A stretch of 64,000 bases of DNA from Lucinisca nassula (Eukaryota > Mollusca > Bivalvia > Lucinida > Lucinidae). The translations under genes and the position numbers were made by a program. Shown piece after piece: positions 40,600-51,771 of this stretch. Numbering within the stretch: the stretch's first letter is position 1; each line of letters opens with the position of its first letter. The DNA lies in the NCBI GenBank assembly GCA_963580285.1, contig OY757011.1:161621908-161685907 (forward strand), given 5' to 3'. The notes under the pieces are model-generated. The model had not been told where the DNA came from. It worked only from the letters and a program-made list of their open reading frames with translations, and made no database searches.

Positions 40600-40960
40600 A
40601 CGGAAGTAAGGGCCAGGATTGTGGCCACGTAAAATCGATTTAAGCCCCCCCCCTCCTCCTCCCCCCCCCCCACACCCCAGTGGAAATCTTTCCACTGACC
40701 GTTCCAAGGCGGTTCTTCTGTGGCGGTTTATTTATGTTGTTTTTTGTTACTTACTGTGTGTATCACTTGTGTCTTTTTATTTAGGATGGCCATATGGCCA
40801 TTTTGTGGGAAAGTAACTGTCCTTATGGCCTTCCTTTGTTTAGGTTTCCATTATGGTCTGGTCGCTTCATGTTTGTGTTTCTTTCCCTTTGGTGTCTTTG
40901 ATGGGTGGAGTAAGTTAATTGTATCGATTCCTGATCTTTGTTTTACTTCTACTTATACGC
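40600..40960 (+). mobile_element. SINE-like repeat, family C
   Basis: Contains CGTTCCAAGGCGGTTCTTCT, GGCCATATGGCCATTTTGTG and TTTGATGGGTGGAGTAAGTT, shared with 34555-34810 and, inverted, with 32855-33145 and 50107-50300. A C-rich tract lies at 40646-40673. Confidence 0.65.
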
Positions 40961-41049
40961 TAGCACAGCAGCTTGTTCGGCGTACTGTCATTACTCAACA
41001 GTAAAAAAAAGCTAGCCGCTTTGAAGGCTCGTCCACTTCCCCTTACACT

Positions 41050-41340
41050 TCGATGAACGCATCGCGTTACATGATTTTCAGTGACGTCAGTCTAAACCAT
41101 GGTGCTCTACGGGCGTTGGTGACAAACAGCGTGTAAATGTTTTTCATTTTTTGCCCTGTAACAGTTTTTCGCAAATATGTATAAAAAATATACATGTACT
41201 TATTTCTTTTCTGCTTTTCATGAAAGTATGAACGACAGCGGATTTCTAGCAAAGTTTATATGAACCCCGAAGGGGGTTCATTTACTTTGCACGCGACACA
41301 CTGCGTTCATACATTCATGAACAGCAAAAAATCATTTCTT
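41050..41340. repeat. Inverted-repeat element, family D
   Basis: TTTCATGAAAGTATGAACG...GCAAAGT...ATGAACCCCGAAGGGGGTTCAT...ACTTTGC...CGTTCATAC is a nested foldback. A relative with the same AACAGCGTGTAAATG start is at 48410-48650. Confidence 0.6.
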
Positions 41341-42096
41341 AAATGTACTTCAAACTGAACGTTACATAACATATACATCAGATGCATTCAATAAGTGCGA
41401 CTTTACAGAGTGTTCTTATTTCTTTCAAATCCCACATCATTCAAGATACCGCCCATTATAACATGTTAGAAAACATGTTATACTTTTCTTGTTAATCGTA
41501 ATATTATTGAATAATAATGTAATATATCCAGATTTCTTCATAGCAAAACAAAAAAGACATAGGGATCAGTCTACACACCAAGTGTACTCTGACAGACATA
41601 GTGCTCAAGCGGAAAGAAATAGTTCACCTAGGCGAAGCTGTCATGGGAGATATTCCTGTGCGCATGTGTGTAATGCAAACGATCTGCAACCAAAGATAAT
41701 TAATCTGAAAAAAAAAATTTTTTTACATGTGGGGCTGCTCAGGAAAAGAAAACGAAATGCTCCCCTTACGAGCAAATTCTGTCCTTAGAGTAGCCCTCTA
41801 TCTAAACGAAGGAGGTTTTTCTTCTCCACTTTTCTTGTTGTTCGAAGTGATATTTTTCTTCTGGCATGAATGCACTTGTTGGTATGACTGTTGTCTGAAT
41901 ACTCCTGGGCTCGGTCATCATTTGACTGACCCTGGCCCATGACTTGAATAATTGTACTTAAGCCTTTAAGCATTGTATAATAGAAATATTTGTGATTCAG
42001 CGACATGAAACGAGCGATTTTATTTCACTAAATTTTGAATGAGATGAAAACGTAGACAGGATTCTGCACGCAAGTAAGGACTTCTTTTTGCACAAT
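41341..42096. other. No gene seen
   Basis: ORFs at 41489-41788 and 41727-41942 show no domain. Confidence 0.4.
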
Positions 42097-43736
42097 CATT
42101 ACGAAAACATGCCTATTCAAATATATAAAAAATCTTACCACTAAAAATGAACATTTTTAGATTTAAAAAAATGATATTTTTCATCTTTCTTTTCATAACA
42201 TAGATTGGAGAAACGTGTTAGAACCGCCTCGGCGAGGCGGTCCTAACGTGTACCCACAATCTGTTTTCGGGACAGAAATAAGTAAACGATGTATACTCGT
42301 ACCACTGTAAACGCAAGTTTTACTGTATAAAAGTTGGGTTTAAGGGGTCAAAAATATGTAGGCTTTGTTCCACGATGTTATAATATTATCAACGTCCAGC
42401 GAAAATGCATTTTTGGACATTGCGTTCCAAGCCTTCATTCATCACATTGACAATTCCGTGAATAATAATTAATGTTTACCCCTGTAAACCTCATTTTTCT
42501 TTAAGTTAAATTGGATTTACAGAGGTATTAATTTCACGGACTTGCCAATGTGATGAATGCGGGCTTATTTCATGCATTCCTTGCTGCAAATGTAAATAAG
42601 ATGTGCCATTATTTTTATATGTATACCACATAGTAAAAAATGTATATATTGCCATTGTTGTCATGTTGACTATTGTAAATATATTTGCAGGCGAGGGCTG
42701 TAGCTACGGTTGTGGGAACGTGTAGCCCCATTGCGAAAACACCCCTATGCAAATACATTGTAAATTTTACCGAATTTTATTATGCAAAATTGTGACATTT
42801 TTCTTATTTTTCTCAAAATATAGATTGTGGGTACACGTTAGAACCGCCTCATTTTAGAGCAGAAATAAAAAAAAATAATGTTTACCCCTGTAAACCCCAG
42901 TTTTACTATATAAAATGGGGTTCAGGGGGGGGGGGTCAGAATTATATAGGCGTGTTTCCGTGATGCCAACCCCATTTCTTGTATTCCTTTGCAATGAAAT
43001 ATTATTAAATCTCCAAAGAGCAGACTCCCAATGTTAAGAGAGACATATTTTGAAAGTTTTTTTGTGTTTTTTTTTTTTTTTTTGTTTTTTTTTTTTGGGG
43101 GGGGGGGGGGTATTTATTTATTTATTTATTACGATAGATTATAATAGTTCGGCTGTCATTCATTACGATAATTTTGACCCCCTTGAACCCAATGTTTATA
43201 TGTAAAACTGGATCACAGAGGTAAACCTTATTTTGCTTATTTCTGCTCTAAAATAAAGATTGTGGGTACTCGTTAGGCGGTTCTAACGAGTGCCCACAAC
43301 CTATATTTTGAGCAGAAATAATCAAAATATTAAATGAGCTACCCACAATCTATATTTTAGAGCAGAAAAAAGAACATTATGAAAACACGCCTATACAAAT
43401 ACATTGTAAGCTAAATCGCCCAAAAAAAAATGAAAATTTTAAGATGAAAAATTGTGATATTTTTTCTGCTCAAAATATAGATTGTGTATACTCGTTAGAA
43501 CCGCCTCATCGAGGCGGTTCTAACGAGTACCCACAATCTTAATTTTAGAACAGAAATAAGCAAAATAAGGTTTACCCCTGTAAACCCCAGTTTTAATATA
43601 AAAATGGGGTTCAAGGGGGTCAAATTTATATAGGCGTGTTTACGTGATGAAATATCACAGTTTTTTTATCTGAAAATTTTCGTTTTTTTCGGCGGTAAAA
43701 TTTATCATGTATTAGTATATGCGTGTTTTCGTAATG
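42097..43736. mobile_element. Cluster of subfamily A MITEs and fragments
   Basis: Copies: 42097-42377 (full), 42729-42965 (half the palindrome lost), 43161-43368 (left end eroded), 43375-43649 (full, perfect CGTTAGAACCGCCTC / GAGGCGGTTCTAACG) and 43650-43736 (one end only). A subfamily B right-end fragment lies at about 42453-42556. Poly-T, poly-G and (TTTA)n runs fill 43050-43130. Confidence 0.7.
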
Positions 43737-43831
43737 CGTGACTATGACCAATCTTAATCACATGCAAGAACTGCTACTATTTGTGTGTTCTAATCGATTC
43801 TAGCTCTGAACCCTCTGTTTCGGATAGAGCA

Positions 43832-44110
43832 CATTTCGATAACACGCCCGTGCGACACAGTGTATTTTTTCAAATTTCCAAAATGGCTACTTTTCTGATG
43901 AAAATCCATGATACTTTTCTTATTTGTACAGCAAACATAGGTTGTGGTGCTCGTTAGAACCGCCTCATTGAGGCGGTTCTAACGAGTACCCACAACCTAT
44001 ATTTTGGAGCAGAAATAAGAAAAATAATGTTCACCCCCTTAAACCCCAGTTTTCTCTATATACAGTGGGGTTTACGGGGGTGTTCATTTCACGGACTTGT
44101 TCACGTAATG
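43832..44110. mobile_element. Palindromic MITE, subfamily B
   Basis: CATTTCGATAACACGCCCGTG at the left and CACGGACTTGTTCACGTAATG at the right, with an intact central palindrome at about 43946-44000 and a CCCCAGTTTTCTCTATATAC hairpin. Confidence 0.75.
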
Positions 44111-44134
44111 AATAGATTTAGAGGAAGGCAGCTC

Positions 44135-45620
44135 TGTCGGTGAAGCCGTAGCTGTAGCTTTGTGCTGTGCACGTTTCTGCTCGGCTTCGCTGATTATTTT
44201 TGCCTCAATTGCATTAGCACTCCTTCTGATGAGACCTCACCACTTTGCTTGAACATGTGCAGTTTGCCCCCACGACTCTGATGGTATACGGATTTTCTTT
44301 GTTAAACGTTCCTCAGGCATTCTGGAAGCATGGCAAGCCCATCTTAACTGTACCACTACCAGTTTCAGAACACCATGTACACTCTGCACCCCTGCCCTTT
44401 CCAGGGCTGCTTGGTCTGGAATCCAGTCTTGCCACTTAATTTTAGATGTTTTCTATGGGAGTGGTTCAGTCTTTTGGCGTGAGGTTGATAAACTGTCCAT
44501 GTTTCGCATATATATAATAGTGTTGGCAGCGCCACAGCTCTGTAGACCTTCAGCTTTGTGTCAAATCCGATTCCATTTCAATCCCAAATACTAACACGTA
44601 GTCGGCAGAATGCTGAACTAGCTTTGGCAATCCTGGCATTGACTTCAACATCAATGTGCACGACTCTTGACAGCGTGTTTCCAAGGTAGGTGAACGTGCC
44701 TACCACTTGCAATCTTTGACCTTTGACTGTGATGGAGGGCTCCTTGAAAGGCTTGCCAGGTGCTTGCTGATAGATCCCCTCAGTCTTTTTTATGCTGATT
44801 GTGAGGTCATAGCTATCACAGGAGTTAAATACTTGATCTACACTTTTTTTCAATATTTTCTTCTGTTGGAGCAATCAGTAAAGAGGAACCCATCTAGCAC
44901 TTCGGCCTGCACATTGGCTTCTAACGTTAAAAAGCTTCCCATCAAAGCGAAGCATAGTAGGTATACCATTGTTACCATCCTGGAAAGCATCTATGAGCAT
45001 TGCAGAGAACATCATACTTAACAGTATTGGGGTTGGTTCACATCTTGCCAGGCTCCATTTATCACAGGTAATGGACCAGAAAACTCACCACCAGTTTGGA
45101 CACGTGCAAGCATACCATCGTGGAACTGCCTCGCCGTTTCTATGAACATAGTTGGACAAACAAACTTCATCATGATTTTCCAAAGACCTTTACTACTGAC
45201 TGTGTCAAATGCGTTGGTAAGGGCAACAAAGGTCATGTAGAGGTCCATGTTCGAGTCCTGTCTTTTACCTTGAAGCTGTCTTGCTGTGAAGATCAGTTCA
45301 ATTGTTCCCCTGTCCTTTCTGAATCCACACTGGTTTTCTGAAAGAGACCAAGACTGTTAAAGATGTTCATTAAGTCGGTTTAGTAGGAATCTTGAGGGGA
45401 TCTTCCCAGCAATTGACAATAAAAATGATGTCACGGTGATTATCACAGGCCTGAAGATTCCCCATCCGTTTGAATAAGTGGATGATTGACGAATCCTTGA
45501 ATTCTTGAGGGATGGTTTCTTTTCTCCATATAATGTATAATAACTGTCATTTTCTTTGCAACTGAACTACCGCCAATATGCCAAAGATTCTGCTTCCAAT
45601 TGTCAGCCCGTTGTGATCAA
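44135..45620 (-). pseudogene. Non-LTR retrotransposon (LINE) reverse transcriptase, 3' half, decayed
   Basis: Minus-strand fragments in order: NQCGFRKDRGTIELIFTARQ (about 45270-45330), MDLYMTFVALTNAFDTVSSK with RQFHDGMLARVQTGGEFSGP (45018-45248), LTISIKKTEGIYQQAPGKPF, GTFTYLGNTLSRVVHIDVEV (44578-44800), LKVYRAVALPTLLYICETWT (about 44500) and, close to 44140-44230, GLIRRSANAIEAK with SEAEQKRA. The YxDD block is missing between the two RT parts and frames shift several times. The C-terminal order matches a very common invertebrate LINE ORF2. The clade is not assigned. Confidence 0.75.
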
Positions 45621-45639
45621 AGAATCAGCACAAATATTA

Positions 45640-47440
45640 ATTGAACACGAGGCAGAAAAGATAAAACAAACAATGATACAAACATGGAAAACAACTAAAT
45701 AATGGAGCAGCTGAGTTTTGGCAGATGGTCCGAAATGAGAAAACTGCGAAAGACCTGGAAAGGTAACTCCCCTACGATAATTCCTAGGAAATTCCAAATC
45801 AAGAAAATAAAAGACCAGCCACCTACACAGACGAAACTTTGGGAAAAGCAGGTCATGTCAAACTTCGAAACAGAAATAGATTTGATGAAGCTGAGAGCCG
45901 AGAGCCACCAGGAGAAATACCAGAAATTGACGGGGAAAAGGAAAAAATCATCAGCAAGAAACAAAGCGGTCAGAGACAAGAGCTATTGAAGAATCTATGG
46001 AGAGATGAGTGCGTTTAAGAAGAAATTAGATCACGAGAACGATGGGAAAACAGTAACGCAAAGTGGTCAGAGAAATACGAAGAGTTTGTAAAATCCTTTG
46101 AAACAAAAAAAACAACAATTATTTGGGATGAACAGTTCCTTCCCCCTAAAATGAAAAGTCAAATAGAGGATCAACAGCAACAAGGCGATATCGTGGAAGA
46201 TACTGGCAGGGAGCCAGCCACCAATGAAGTTGTTATAATAAATGGTGTCTCCACTTATGCAAAGCAGCCAAAAGGGGAAACAACCCCGAGTCCACTAACC
46301 CGGGATCTACTCTCATAGGCAAGCAGGTAACGTTTAAGAAACCAACCGCTTACAAACCAAGCACAAGCAATGACAATCGTCGGCCATAATTCCAAGGCAA
46401 CAAAAAATAGACCACCCCTCTTAGAAAAACCACTACCACAAACCAAAGACACAAGAAAACAGCTTTTAAACAAGCTACCGCAGACAACTCCTTTTAGATA
46501 GACCAGCAGTACCATACAAGAACGCAACAGGTTTTCAGCTGGTGCAAACACAAGGTTTAATTCAATTGAAAGTAATGCCATCTACCGCCAGCCTACACAA
46601 AGCAGACCATATGAGCATCAGAACAACTATCCAGATGCCAACATAAATGATTTTTGTACCAAGGACCACCAATATACAGACGTCCGTTATAAAACAAACA
46701 CATGACGTTCAAACCGTAAACCTGTCCAACCGTAAGCATACCGAAACAGAAACAAAATTATTAGCAAAAAGGTTTAACATTCGACCTCACACCAAACAAT
46801 ACAAACACACAAGAATTGGTTAAAGATATTTTAGAATTTACACGTAAAGTGCGCCTAGTGGAATACTTTGATGGAAAAGAAGATGGTGATGATTCAATGG
46901 TAAGGAATAAATCAAAATTTGTTCCTCCTAACCATAGAGAAATGTTACTAGAGATCTTTGTTCAAACCACAAAAAATATATGACTTGACCCAGTAAATAA
47001 TTCAGATATCAGACGCACCCTTAACTTTTCTCAAAGACGTGCACTTACAACACTAGCAAAAGATGAAAACATCATCATTAAACAAGCCGACAAAGGAGGT
47101 GCTAGAGTAATTATGAATAGAGAAGTTCATCAAAACCAAATTGAGAAAATGTTATCAAACAAGGAATACTACCAAAAGTTAGACTAAGCCCCCACAAAGA
47201 AATAATGAAGAAGTACAGATCACTCCTTCAGAAACATTGAAATAGAATTAATAAAAAAATAATCTGATTATTTAATAAACTTTCTTCTTTAAGTTATATT
47301 GAACTTGAAGCACCAGAAACCTTTACATTCAGGCCAATAGTTGCTGGTCCGGTTTGTGAAATATATCGCCTTATGTTACGAGCCAGTCGTAGCAGAAAGA
47401 AAAAGCAAACAAGCCTTTTGGAAAAAATAATAAAATTTAT
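45640..47440 (+). pseudogene. Penelope-like element reverse transcriptase remnant
   Basis: An N-terminal coiled-coil-like piece is open at 45702-45989 (SNFETEIDLMKLRAESHQEK). After a decayed stretch, VNLSNRKHTETETKLLAK (about 46710) and, in shifted frames, LTPNNTNTQELVKDILEF, RKVRLVEYF, FVPPNHREMLLEIF, then LTTLAKDENIIIKQADKGGA with RVIMNREVH (about 47060) and FRPIVAGP (about 47330). The IIKxADKGGAxVIM block and the later RPIV motif are signatures of Penelope-type RTs. No catalytic YxDD block or GIY-YIG part was found. It is inactive. Confidence 0.65.
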
Positions 47441-47622
47441 TTACAAGTTAACTTTAATCTGTAGAATTAAGAAAATTAAATGAACTTAGCTCTGTTATGA
47501 ATATCCTTAAATGAATCTATTTTCCTTGATCCCACAGAATTCACAGGCCAAAATGAAAAGTAATATTCTTTAACAATCCAACACAGAATTTAGAAATAAC
47601 TTTTCTTATAAGCCCAAACTTG
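47441..47622. other. No gene seen
   Basis: AT-rich spacer between the Penelope remnant and the ribozyme dimer. Confidence 0.4.
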
Positions 47623-47705
47623 AAATATGTTCTATAAAAGGGTCATCCTTTTGAAGCAAAGAATACACCACAGAACTAAAAAAATATGGAGTGTACATGT
47701 TTTCT

Positions 47706-47751
47706 GGGCCAGACTAGCTAGTTTCGGCCAATTAGGCCTCATCAGTGACCC
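47706..47751 (-). ncRNA. Hammerhead ribozyme (dimer, unit 1)
   Basis: Minus strand: GGGTCA, CTGATGA, stem II GGCC/GGCC with loop TAATT, GAAA, palindromic stem III ACTAGCTAGT, cleavage base C (a GUC site), then TGGCCC. Stem I has one U-G pair. Confidence 0.85.
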
Positions 47752-47967
47752 TCAGATATTTTCAAAATTCCACAATGCAATCAATGATCCCAAAGGACAA
47801 GAAAATATAATCTACACTATGATGTAGGGCAGGGAGACGTTTTACCGCCGCCACACATTCCCACACACCAGCTGTAGTGAAGTTAAATATGTTCTATAAA
47901 AGGGTTATCCTTTGGAAGCAAAGAATACACCAAAGAACTAATAAAATATGGAGTGTACATGTTTTCT

Positions 47968-48013
47968 GGGCCAGACTAGCTAGTTTCGGCCAATAAGGCC
48001 TCATCAGTGACCC
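47968..48013 (-). ncRNA. Hammerhead ribozyme (dimer, unit 2)
   Basis: Same core and GUC site as unit 1. Stem II is GGCC/GGCC with loop TTATT. Confidence 0.85.
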
Positions 48014-48060
48014 TCAGATATTTTCAAAATTCCACAATGGAATCAATGATCCTCCAATGA

Positions 48061-48409
48061 AACTCCAAAGTCTGACTCAATGAGAAAAATCTAGCTCTTT
48101 TATAGACCCCAAGATTTCTCTAGACTGTTCCACAGGGCTGTGGAATAAGATAATGTAATTGTCTAAAAATAATGCAAACCTGAACTTTCTAGAAGGTTCC
48201 AAAGTACTTTTCCATTGTCAACATGTTATTTACAAAAATGAAATTAATCTGTGCCTCAGTTTTCGAGAATCTTCTATAAGAAGATTAACAAGCTATTTAT
48301 AGCACTATTAGGTCACCCAGTGGGGTGAAAGTGGGAATCGGAAAAATAAATTCTTATGCATAACACTTAGCTTAGGTTACGTCAACGCTGTTCCGCTCTT
48401 TATAAAAAA
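48061..48409. other. No gene seen
   Basis: Unassigned spacer. Confidence 0.4.
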
Positions 48410-48650
48410 AAAACAGCGTGTAAATGGTTTTAGTTTTAAAAGTTTGCCCTACAAGCATTTTTCGCCCAGTGATGAGGGTCAAAGAATGTAAATATAAAAA
48501 TAACCGTAATTTGTAGGCTTTTCAAGAAAGTACGAACGACAGTGGGTCGGTAGCAAAGTGACGTGAACCCTTCGGCTTAAATTACTTTGCACGCGACCAA
48601 CTGCTATCATACTTTCATGAACAGCAGAAAAATGAAATTCATTTCTTAAA
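48410..48650. repeat. Inverted-repeat element, family D
   Basis: AACAGCGTGTAAATG, TACGAACGACAGTGG, GTAGCAAAGTGACGTGAACC and CTTTCATGAACAGCAGAAAA parallel 41050-41340. Confidence 0.6.
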
Positions 48651-48672
48651 TGTCCTCAAGTGTGCCCATGAC

Positions 48673-48873
48673 CATCACGAAAACTTGCCTATATAATTCT
48701 GATCCCCTGGAACTCCACTTTTATCTAGTAAAACTAGAGGGGTAAACTATATTTTGCTTATTTCTGCTCTATTTAAGAGCAGAAATTAGAAAAATATCAT
48801 AATTGTTCGTCTAAAATTTTCGTTTAAGATGCTAAAAATTACAATGTATTTATATAGGCGTGTTTTCGGAATG
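48673..48873. mobile_element. Short subfamily A MITE 60 bp upstream of the SLC22 start codon
   Basis: CATCACGAAAACTTGCC to GGCGTGTTTTCGGAATG. The central palindrome is deleted (GCTCTATTTAAGAGCAG remains). Its position puts it in the promoter or 5' UTR of the transporter. Confidence 0.7.
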
Positions 48874-48932
48874 AATAAAATTTTCTGTACTTTCTGTCAC
48901 CTTTTTTCATGGTGAAGAGTTAAAAGCGAGTC

Positions 48933-49238
48933 ATGTCGTCCACTGCTGTCCATTTAGAAGATGTCATCAAAGAAATTGGCGGCTGTGGAAGATTCCAGAC
49001 AGTTTTAGTTCTTCTGCTGCATTCAATGAAATGTGTCGTCTGCTTTACAATGGTTTTCATGGTGTTTGGGGCAGCTGTTCCGGACTGGTGGTGTATGGAC
49101 GATTTAATTGGACAAAATATCAGTGACATCATCGGAAAGAAGAATTTATCCCAGTTCCAGTCCTGCACCTCTGCCAATGGCACTAAAGTGTGTACCAGTT
49201 TTCTATATGCTGACACTATGAAAACAGTTGTTACAGAG
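48933..49238 (+). CDS. SLC22-family organic ion transporter, exon 1
   Basis: 102 codons from ATG 48933 (AGTC before it) to ACAGAG|GTTAGT, phase 0. It encodes a cytoplasmic start with HLEDVIKEIGGCGRFQ, the first membrane helix (FQTVLVLLLHSMKCVVCFTM region) and the large extracellular loop typical of SLC22. That loop has four or more cysteines and possible N-glycosylation sites NIS, NLS and NGT. It ends TVVTE, which joins to exon 2 WDLLC to give the family's TEWDL(V/L)C motif. SLC22 proteins are plasma-membrane major facilitator carriers for organic cations, anions or carnitine. The substrate class cannot be told from this part. Confidence 0.9.
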
Positions 49239-49438
49239 GTTAGTGGTTCTTAACCCATATAACAAATGGAATCTTCCAATTAATAGTTTTGGACAGACCA
49301 CTTTTGCATTTGTTTTTGTGGTGTTTGTGTTGGGGTGGTGTAGGTGGACGGTCGGTTGGTTGGGTAGCGGTGTCTGTTTTATTTCTTGCAGCAGGTCTTA
49401 TAAACAAAAAATTATAAGACAGTTAGGGGAATAAACAG

Positions 49439-49686
49439 TTAAGGGGAATGGATACACCTTCCGGGGAGGCAGCTCCTGCAAAATTATTTTTATCTCCCGT
49501 GTAAATGGGGGTCAACTTTTAAAGAAAAGAATATGCTAATGAGGAGCAAATTCTTATCTTTAAGTGTAGACCCCGTTTTCAGTGGGACAGAGCTTTAAGA
49601 AAATAAAAAAAAAACATGAAATCCCGAAAGTTGTCTCCTTTTGAGAAATGGTGGGAAAATCTGACAGGTCTTCCTATTCCCCTTAA
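49439..49686. mobile_element. TTAA-flanked MITE
   Basis: TTAAGGGGAATGG and CCTATTCCCCTTAA are inverted ends. The family is shared with 3100-3284. Confidence 0.55.
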
Positions 49687-49772
49687 CACTTTTTACGGCG
49701 TCTGATCTGTGATATTATTAGTTACATGAATTTTATTCTTTATGGTAAACATGGGATCACATTCCCCACCTG

Positions 49773-50106
49773 AGAGCGATATATTGACCCCGAGCAATTA
49801 TACTGCAAAGCCTGGGAACGATATATTTACCCCGAGCCATTATACTGCAAAGCCTGTGAGCGATATATTTACGCCGAGCCGTTATACTGTAAAACCTGGG
49901 AGTGATATATTTACCCTGTACCGTTATACTGCAAAGCCAGGGTACTATATATTTACCCAGTGCCGTTATACTGCAAAGCCAGGGAGCGATATATTTGCTC
50001 AGTGCCGTTGTACTGCAAAGCCATGGATCGATATATTTAACTAGTGCCGTTATACAGCAAAGCCACGGAGCGATATATTTACCCCGAACAGTTATACTGC
50101 AATATA
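49773..50106. repeat. 42-bp minisatellite, about eight units
   Basis: GCGATATATTTACCCCGAGC and TTATACTGCAAAGCC repeat at 42-base spacing (49778, 49820, 49862 and on). As 42 is a multiple of three, frames stay open on both strands, giving spurious repetitive ORFs. Confidence 0.85.
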
Positions 50107-50480
50107 GAAGTGAAGGCAATGATCAGGAAACGATACAATTAACCCACGGCTCCCATCGTGACACCAAAGGGAAAGATACACAAACATGAAACAACAGACC
50201 CTAATGGAAACATCAACAGCGAAAAGCCAAAAGGACAGTTACTTTCCCACCAAATGGCCAACTGGCTATCCAAAACAAAATAATATAAGCGACCGAACAC
50301 TCAAAGACAAAACCCCAGTGCGAACTCTTTCGTCATAAACTGATAGCTTAATCAGCCAGTGATAAAAAATTACCAAAGACAACATTTGAATTCGTGTTCA
50401 CGAATGGATATAGCCGATCCAGCGGTGAATGAACTCGCGACCTCCTGACCAACAGTCGGACGCCACCGAGTCCACTTGCA
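50107..50480 (-). mobile_element. tRNA-headed SINE, family C, near full length
   Basis: Minus strand starts ACTCGGTGGCGTCCGACTG with a B-box-like GTCGCGAGTTCATTC and runs through the family C body (CTTTTGGCTTTTCGC, GGGAAAGTAACTGTCC). It gives the tRNA head lacking in the other copies. Confidence 0.65.
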
Positions 50481-50539
50481 TTGTGTGGTATCGTCATGTT
50501 TTTGTTTGTTTTTTTTAGATTTTCTTTTGTGTATTTCAG

Positions 50540-50961
50540 TGGGATCTACTTTGTGGTCAGGCATGGATTCCACAAACAATCACATCCTTTCAAATGGCAG
50601 GGGTTCTTGCCGGAAACCTTCTCTGTGGCCAGATAGCAGATCTTATTGGAAGAAAAACGCCCCTGTTTCTTGCTGTGTTAGTATTGGTATGCCTGAACAT
50701 ACTGTCGATATTTTCAACGTCGTGGATTATGTTTGCAGTTATAAGAGTATTCCTTGGTCTAGCATTGGGTTTCGCTACAACAGTTTACTACAGCATTCCT
50801 TCCGAGTTTACTCTAGCACGATGGCGGGCGTGGTCTGTGGCGTTACCATCCTGGCCACTCCAGCTAGCGTTATTTGCCTTTGTGGCATGGCTATGTAAGA
50901 ACTGGAAATACATTCATGCTGTGACGGCGGGTATTACTGTACCTCTGATGGCTTCTTGGTG
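50540..50961 (+). CDS. SLC22-family organic ion transporter, exon 2
   Basis: Begins after GTATTTCAG and ends at TGGTG|GTAAGA (phase 2). About 140 codons cover membrane helices 2-6. The major facilitator loop motif GQIADLIGRKTP lies between helices 2 and 3. It is preceded by QMAGVLAGNLLCG and followed by hydrophobic helices (LFLAVLVLVCLNILSIF, MFAVIRVFLGLALGF). SEFTLARWRAWSVAL matches the SLC22 helix 4-5 region. The split TG joins G of exon 3 to restore tryptophan (WWFVPES). No frame damage is seen. Confidence 0.92.
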
Positions 50962-51075
50962 GTAAGAAACAAAACTGTTCTATATTACTTTTTGGGTCAG
51001 TTGTTTGTCAATTTCACCAAACTTTGTCAATTTCACCAAATTTTTACTGAATTAAATGAAATAAATTTTGTTGTT

Positions 51076-51325
51076 CATCACGAAAACACGCCTATATAAT
51101 TTTGGCCCCCTTGAACCCCACTTTTATATAATAAACTTTGGTACACTTATTTTTCTTATTTTTGCTCTAAAACATAGATTGTAGCTACTCGTTAGAACGA
51201 GTACCCACAATCTATATTTTGAGCAGAAATAAGAAAAATATCACAATTTTTCATCTTAAAATTTTCATTTTTTTTCAGCAGCGATAAAGGTGACAATGTA
51301 TTTGTATAGGCGTGTTTTCCTAATG
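51076..51325. mobile_element. Palindromic MITE, subfamily A
   Basis: CATCACGAAAACACGCC to GGCGTGTTTTCCTAATG. The central palindrome is shortened to CTCGTTAGAACGAG. Confidence 0.75.
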
Positions 51326-51546
51326 AATGCACCCGTGACTATCACTTACATAGCCTCTGTGGGAACGCCCGGTAATGATTATCTATATCCTCGCCATCCT
51401 TGTCATTATGGCGTCAGCATAGTGTGTAAAGTGGATTTTCTGTAAAATTATAAACATCCTAGACCCAGATCATATACCACAGAACGCGGCTTTGATCATG
51501 ATGTATATTTGCTTAAACATACAGAAATTTACGGGTTAAAGGAAAG

Positions 51547-51771
51547 CATTTCGATAGCATACCCGTGCGCTGTAATGGCGTTTTTCATATCTCTAGAATC
51601 AACAGTTTTATATGAAAATATTCGGATTTTTTTCTAATTTCTAGTGCAAATAAAGATTGTTGATTTTCATTAGAACCACCACACCAAAGGGGCTATAACG
51701 AGTTGCAAAAATCTATGTTTCTGAGCAAGAATAAGGAAAATAATGTATAAGTCCTAAACCCATTTTTCTCA
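51547..51771. mobile_element. Palindromic MITE, subfamily B, eroded and 3' truncated
   Basis: CATTTCGATAGCATACCCGTG start, weak palindrome near 51670-51702, AAACCCATTTTTCTCATATG in place of the hairpin. Confidence 0.55.

Larger units (their letters stand above)
47623..48060 (-). repeat. Dimer of a 262-bp ribozyme-bearing repeat
   Basis: AAATATGTTCTATAAAAGGG at 47623 recurs at 47885, 262 bases on. Each unit has one minus-strand hammerhead. It shares GGAGACGTTTTAC(C/G)GCCGCCACAC and the CACCAGCTG(C/T)AGTGAAG join with the 383-bp arrays, so it is a second subfamily. It lies just downstream of the Penelope-like remnant but its ribozymes point the other way. Confidence 0.75.
49239..50539 (+). other. 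SLC22 intron 1
   Basis: GT...TTTCAG boundaries. It contains a TTAA MITE (49439-49686), a 42-bp minisatellite and a SINE. In-frame stops directly after 49238 support the splice call. Confidence 0.8.

Noticed and set aside
46255..46581. 108-codon minus-strand ORF
   Set aside because: It is antisense to the decayed Penelope-like region and has only random hydrophobic character.
49742..50119. Repetitive proteins encoded on both strands at 49742-50119
   Set aside because: These are by-products of a minisatellite whose period is divisible by three, inside an intron.
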